From Proteiniphilum propionicum (GTDB lineage Bacteria; Bacteroidota; Bacteroidia; Bacteroidales; Dysgonomonadaceae): a stretch of 64,000 bases of DNA. The notes under the pieces are model-generated. The model had not been told where the DNA came from, did not search any database, and worked only from the letters and a program-made list of their open reading frames with translations. Both the position numbers and the translations under genes were made by a program. Within the stretch, counting starts at the first letter, position 1; each line of letters begins with the position of its first letter. Where the stretch lies: positions 2,533,501 to 2,597,500 of the forward strand of contig NZ_CP073586.1 of the NCBI RefSeq assembly GCF_022267555.1. Direction: 5' to 3'. Shown here piece by piece: positions 60,483 to 64,000 of this stretch.

Positions 60483-61795
60483 TACAAAACCTCTATAATG
60501 TCAAGCACATCATCTGCCGGCCGTTCATCTTTTATCTCAATGCCGCCCACAAGTTTTTTAAAAGTAACCCCTGGATTTTGCCGAAGCGTGCTTAATATAT
60601 TCAGAAAACCACGTATCACCTCTCTTGGAAGTAAAAACTCCGACGCGCCAGGCTTATTATACATCTCCTCCATGAAAAACCGGATATCCCTTTCGCTTAG
60701 GTCGATATTTGTTTTATAGTTGAAATCGAAAATACCCTTGAGGTTTTTCAGCAGCACGAATATTTCATTATGATTGATAGGAGTAAGCTTGATAACCGGC
60801 TGTGCAAGGTCTTTCATTCCATCCACCGCATACTTATTGGGCTCTAGCCTTGTTTTCAATGCGTTGTAGCAATACAACCCTCTTCGTTCGTTCTCTAGAA
60901 ACTCCCTTGTTCCGGCAATATTGAAGAACATGTTGGAAACTTTTCCCTGGTAGCAATCGTTATAGATCGCAAGCAGTTTCTCGTAATTTTTTTCCCTTGT
61001 CAGCGAGTTCGAAATCTTGTAAAGATTTACTGCTTCATCCAGGTTAATCATAAAACCACTGTATCCCATGGAGACGAATAACTTTGTGAAATTCTTCAGC
61101 ATATCATAATAATTCTGGTCGTTAATGATCTCCCTCACTCCCAGATCCTGGCGGGCTTCGGTTTTTGTTCGGTATTCTCCCTTCAACCAGCGCAGCGCAT
61201 TACGTCGCAAATAATCGTCCCCCTGTATATACCCCTCGTAATATTTCATCACGATCACTCCAAAATCATATCCGCCAACTTCTGTTATCTCGTTGATTGT
61301 TTTGAAAATATTCTGTTGTATCAACGGCAAATATTGTTCGTTTCGGATTTCAGTCAGCGAGACATCAGACTCTTTCGCCGTGAATTCCATCACCTGCTCA
61401 ATCCATTTTTCGAGCAACGAGGGAAGCGCACCGCCATCGGGCTTCGTGTTAATAGAAATATTATCGATTATGGCTGAATAGAGAGCCACCGCTTTGCCGT
61501 CGTACGAGTACAAACGGTTATCGGGGGTGAAATCAGCTCCCGCCACCACGAATTTCTTTTTTAAGGCAACCGATTTAATAAGGTGAAACATGAACGATTT
61601 TCCGGAACCGAAATCCCCGATCCAAAACTTCATCACGTTATGCCCGTTTTTCACATCCTCAAGCGCATCCATTACAGCAGCAATCTCATCGTCTCGTCCA
61701 ACAGCAATATGTTGAACCCCCGATCTCGGCACAATTCCGCCTATTAAAGAGTTGATAATTTCAGTAGCTTCCTTAGGTTTAACTTTGATTCCCAT
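60482..61795 (-). CDS. BrxD-like P-loop ATPase (DUF2791-type)
   Basis: A 437-residue ATPase. 'RSGVQHIAVGRDDEIAAVMD' and the P-loop 'FWIGDFGSGKSFMFHLIK' (58-75), then 'YSGFMINLDEAVNLYK' as Walker B region and 'FNIAGTREFLENERRG' as sensor. This is the pattern of BREX-type BrxD/DUF2791 ATPases. It overlaps the TerB-C gene by 17 bp and the helicase gene by 1 bp, so the three are translationally coupled and likely form one complex. No PglX, PglZ or BrxC is present. Confidence 0.83.
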   Translation of the reverse strand: MGIKVKPKEATEIINSLIGGIVPRSGVQHIAVGRDDEIAAVMDALEDVKNGHNVMKFWIGDFGSGKSFMFHLIKSVALKKKFVVAGADFTPDNRLYSYDGKAVALYSAIIDNISINTKPDGGALPSLLEKWIEQVMEFTAKESDVSLTEIRNEQYLPLIQQNIFKTINEITEVGGYDFGVIVMKYYEGYIQGDDYLRRNALRWLKGEYRTKTEARQDLGVREIINDQNYYDMLKNFTKLFVSMGYSGFMINLDEAVNLYKISNSLTREKNYEKLLAIYNDCYQGKVSNMFFNIAGTREFLENERRGLYCYNALKTRLEPNKYAVDGMKDLAQPVIKLTPINHNEIFVLLKNLKGIFDFNYKTNIDLSERDIRFFMEEMYNKPGASEFLLPREVIRGFLNILSTLRQNPGVTFKKLVGGIEIKDERPADDVLDIIEVL

Positions 61796-63695
61796 ATATT
61801 ATTGTTTTTAAGTAGTCATCCGAAACAACAAAGCAATCCTCGTCGTCTTCAATCAGGACATCATCCAGCGTTTCATAGCACAGATCGTTGATTTTTTCAA
61901 TCAACCCGTTTGCCATGAATCCCTTCGATTTGGCAAAATCCTCTACTTCTGTTTTTGTCATGCAGTAGTCACTCTGTTTAAAAAGACCCAATAATTCTAA
62001 CTGATGCCCGTCCAATAAATGATGCGCCGATTGCAAATTGTTTACTACCGGCATTTTCTCTACTACCTCCTCTTCATCCTCTTCCTCATCCATCACTTCA
62101 TTTAGCAATTGCACCGTTTCCGAATGGAGTCTCGTTATCTTCTCAATCTCCTTCTTATCCAAGTTGATTTTTCTGCGTACCGGCAGGTACAAATCATGGA
62201 TAGCCTCATACGCTTTTTCCCGGTCCTTATCTTTTTTATACTGGTTAACGATATCTTCAAACAGGCTCTGAAGCCCCTCCTTCCTGAACAGTTTTTTACA
62301 GGTACATTTAGGCAAAGGCTTCTCTTCGTCATTGAAAAAGTGGTGATATACATCAATATACTGCAAATAGACTTTCAAAGCCGCAACATTGTTGATCCCG
62401 GCAAGCAATTTTGCGGCATCAAAAAGTAAATGCTGTACACCCGGATTTTCTTTGTTTATTTTCGTGAGCCTGTGGATGTTTTGTAAATAATATTGCACAT
62501 CCATGTTTTGATTGAAAGCAGCTTTAACCTCCTCGTGGACAATTCTCCAGCGAGTTCTGTAAACAGTGTTAACTTCCGTTTCTTCCTCATCGGTAAACTC
62601 GGGTAGCTTCTTCGCAAGGGGATCAATAAGTGGTCCCACCAGTTCCAATAACCCGGTTATCTCCTTTTTACTTCGTTCGTTATGCTCGTACGTGAAAATG
62701 TCAACACTCCTGTTTAGTTCATACCTTTCATAAAGTTTATTGCGACAAAGCCTGAAGATACAATTCTTCACCATTCTTACCTTTTCTTCTATCGTCAGGT
62801 CGTGATAGGTAAACACCGATTGGCTATGATCATACGCGCCATTTTGACTTTTGAAATTAAATGAAATGGCTGTATTGTATATTAATTGTTCCTTCACATC
62901 TTTCATCACCTCGCGAAATAATTCCACCTGTCTGATCTTCATAAACTCGAAACCCGAGCACATAGAATCCCATTTCGATTCAAAATAATCAAAGAGAATC
63001 TGCTCTGACTTAGAAAGTCTCAATTTTTCTGAATATCTATCTGAAAAGCTCCATTCTCTTGAATGAGGGAACTGCTCCATGATATCCTCGATGCTCGTCT
63101 CTCCATTCGTGCAAACTTTCTTCCATTGTCCCGATTTCTTTGCCCTTTGTATCAGTTTTAGCTCTGCATAAGGTTTCGTTACCGGGTAATGCTCTATAAG
63201 TGCCTGCATCTGTGTAGTGAGTCGCGTAAGATCCGGTTGGTTGTCATATTCATCCAGGAAATCAAACATCAAGGTAAACGCATAATTTTCATTTTCGTCC
63301 AGACTAAGATACTCCCCTGATATAAAACTGTTTTTGAACCTCTTGTAGAACGCTTTGACCCTCGCGCTGGCATATTCTAAAGAACGGGTAGAGTAGATAT
63401 ATTCCTTTGACCAATAGGGCACATAATCACAATTAAATATCTCACTGTCTTGATCGGTTGAAGGAGGAATCCTGATAGATTCTCCAGAAATATCGATCAC
63501 AGAATCATCTCTTTTATCATCCCTTTCAAGCCAGTTGCTTTCGCGTGACACGCGTGACGCATTTCCTTTCTTGGTCGATGTTTGTGCAATAACCGAGATA
63601 ATCCAGACAATTGACGTGATGAGTATACTTACCCAGAACGGAACTCCAACCACTAATAAAACTACCATCCCTACTATTGCCCAAAACCATATCAT
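61779..63695 (-). CDS. membrane-anchored TerB-N/TerB-C protein
   Basis: The start at 63695 is chosen (MIWFWAIVGMVVLL): it opens directly into a double membrane segment (about 2-37); the frame extends to 63752 without a better start. A basic/polar linker follows, then a TerB-N-like region ('CDYVPYWSKEYIYSTRSLEY'), a long helical part and, at the C-terminus, a TerB-C domain ('YCMTKTEVEDFAKSKGFMAN', 'GLIEKINDLCYETLDDVLIE'). First gene of the operon. Such TerB proteins with a helicase and an ATPase have been described as DNA-processing stress or defence systems; here the membrane anchor would place the complex at the inner membrane. Confidence 0.8.
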   Translation of the reverse strand: MIWFWAIVGMVVLLVVGVPFWVSILITSIVWIISVIAQTSTKKGNASRVSRESNWLERDDKRDDSVIDISGESIRIPPSTDQDSEIFNCDYVPYWSKEYIYSTRSLEYASARVKAFYKRFKNSFISGEYLSLDENENYAFTLMFDFLDEYDNQPDLTRLTTQMQALIEHYPVTKPYAELKLIQRAKKSGQWKKVCTNGETSIEDIMEQFPHSREWSFSDRYSEKLRLSKSEQILFDYFESKWDSMCSGFEFMKIRQVELFREVMKDVKEQLIYNTAISFNFKSQNGAYDHSQSVFTYHDLTIEEKVRMVKNCIFRLCRNKLYERYELNRSVDIFTYEHNERSKKEITGLLELVGPLIDPLAKKLPEFTDEEETEVNTVYRTRWRIVHEEVKAAFNQNMDVQYYLQNIHRLTKINKENPGVQHLLFDAAKLLAGINNVAALKVYLQYIDVYHHFFNDEEKPLPKCTCKKLFRKEGLQSLFEDIVNQYKKDKDREKAYEAIHDLYLPVRRKINLDKKEIEKITRLHSETVQLLNEVMDEEEDEEEVVEKMPVVNNLQSAHHLLDGHQLELLGLFKQSDYCMTKTEVEDFAKSKGFMANGLIEKINDLCYETLDDVLIEDDEDCFVVSDDYLKTIIYGNQS

Positions 63696-63757
63696 GCTAT
63701 TAATTTTTAACAAATACCCTTTTACTGCATTGAAATGCACAAAGATAAACATTTAAA

Positions 63758-64000
63758 ATGTATCATCAAGATTGGTCATATTCTAATCGTCAGTTAAACG
63801 AAAATGCTTTTGTAATACCGTTATTGAATGCACCTGGATATGACGTGTTCAATCCAATGGGAGTAATGCCCGAGTTCACCTGTGATATCGGCACAAAAAA
63901 GGGGGAAAGATAGACTACGCAACATTGAAAGACGGCAAACCTATTATGCTCATCGAGTTTAAGCAAAGGGCAAATCAACTAACAACAATTCAGGAAAATG
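63758..64000 (+). pseudogene. HsdR_N-type restriction endonuclease start, frameshifted, partial
   Basis: Begins 63 bp from the TerB-C start, on the opposite strand. 'NENAFVIPLLNAPGYDVFNP', 'MGVMPEFTCDIGTKKG' is followed, after a one-base shift in the run of five G at 63901-63905, by 'IDYATLKDGKPIMLIEFKQR'. This is the PD-(D/E)XK nuclease domain of type I restriction HsdR_N proteins (catalytic Asp in 'IDYA', 'EFK'). The frameshift lies in a homopolymer, so it may be a sequencing error. The gene runs off the window. Confidence 0.75.

Noticed and set aside
58329-63695. Complete BREX or DISARM system
   Set aside because: BrxD-like ATPase and Lhr-like helicase are present, but no PglX/methyltransferase, PglZ, BrxC/PglY, DrmB or phospholipase-D gene is found within the window.
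1-64000. CRISPR array, tRNA or rRNA genes
   Set aside because: No regularly spaced short repeats and no cloverleaf or rRNA-like stretch was recognised by eye; the hairpins at cassette junctions differ in sequence and spacing.

Overview
The window looks like part of a Bacteroidales chromosome (Dysgonomonadaceae/Bacteroidaceae-like). It carries SusC/SusD pairs, lipoprotein boxes, TAnnTTTG promoter boxes, Bacteroidetes-type insertion sequences, and a GC-rich glycan locus set in AT-rich accessory DNA. No rRNA, tRNA or CRISPR array was seen.

Layout. (1) 1-650: tail of an IS4-type transposase. (2) 1.13-16.3 kb: a sialic-acid utilisation locus, all on +, in this order: FadR-type regulator with a candidate operator, NanA-type lyase, SusC/SusD pair, two tandem sialidase lipoproteins, a PKD/LamG lipoprotein, a third sialidase, and an epimerase-like Kelch domain fused to a sodium/solute symporter. 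Surface enzymes would release sialic acid, SusC/D import it, the fusion protein convert and transport it across the inner membrane, and NanA cleave it. (3) 16.3-20.2 kb: AbiEi-like fragment, an internally deleted IS66 and an intact-looking IS3 with target duplication. (4) 20.3-26.7 kb: helicase-nuclease, a small partner protein, an IS1182 relic and a DUF262-HEPN pair. (5) 26.9-29.8 kb: XRE/RhuM pseudogene, IS66 remnant and a decayed IS91-type element with a tyrosine recombinase. (6) 34.0-42.0 kb: XRE regulator and a second SusC/SusD/DUF4091 locus on +. (7) 58.3-63.7 kb: Lhr-like helicase, BrxD-like ATPase and TerB-C protein in one operon, divergent from an HsdR_N-type gene start.

The most unusual feature is an integron-like gene cassette system spread over 26.6-57.1 kb. 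Minus-strand genes or operons (DUF3800; a four-gene ubiquitin-like conjugation operon; an ICMT-like methyltransferase; a zinc-hook AAA ATPase; an OLD-family nuclease; a reverse transcriptase; small secreted proteins) are separated by 60-170 bp imperfect palindromes. For most cassettes the bases that open it (GTT...) are the exact reverse complement of the bases that close it (...AAC), over 8-11 bp. This is the signature expected if cassettes excise and insert by recombination at GTT in folded attC sites. Four related attI-like sequences sit directly before first cassettes, and two of them run divergently into relics of a tyrosine-recombinase gene. Most cargo belongs to known or suspected anti-phage families, so the array reads as a defence cassette island. 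The core motifs differ from the classical integron consensus, and no intact integrase lies in the window.
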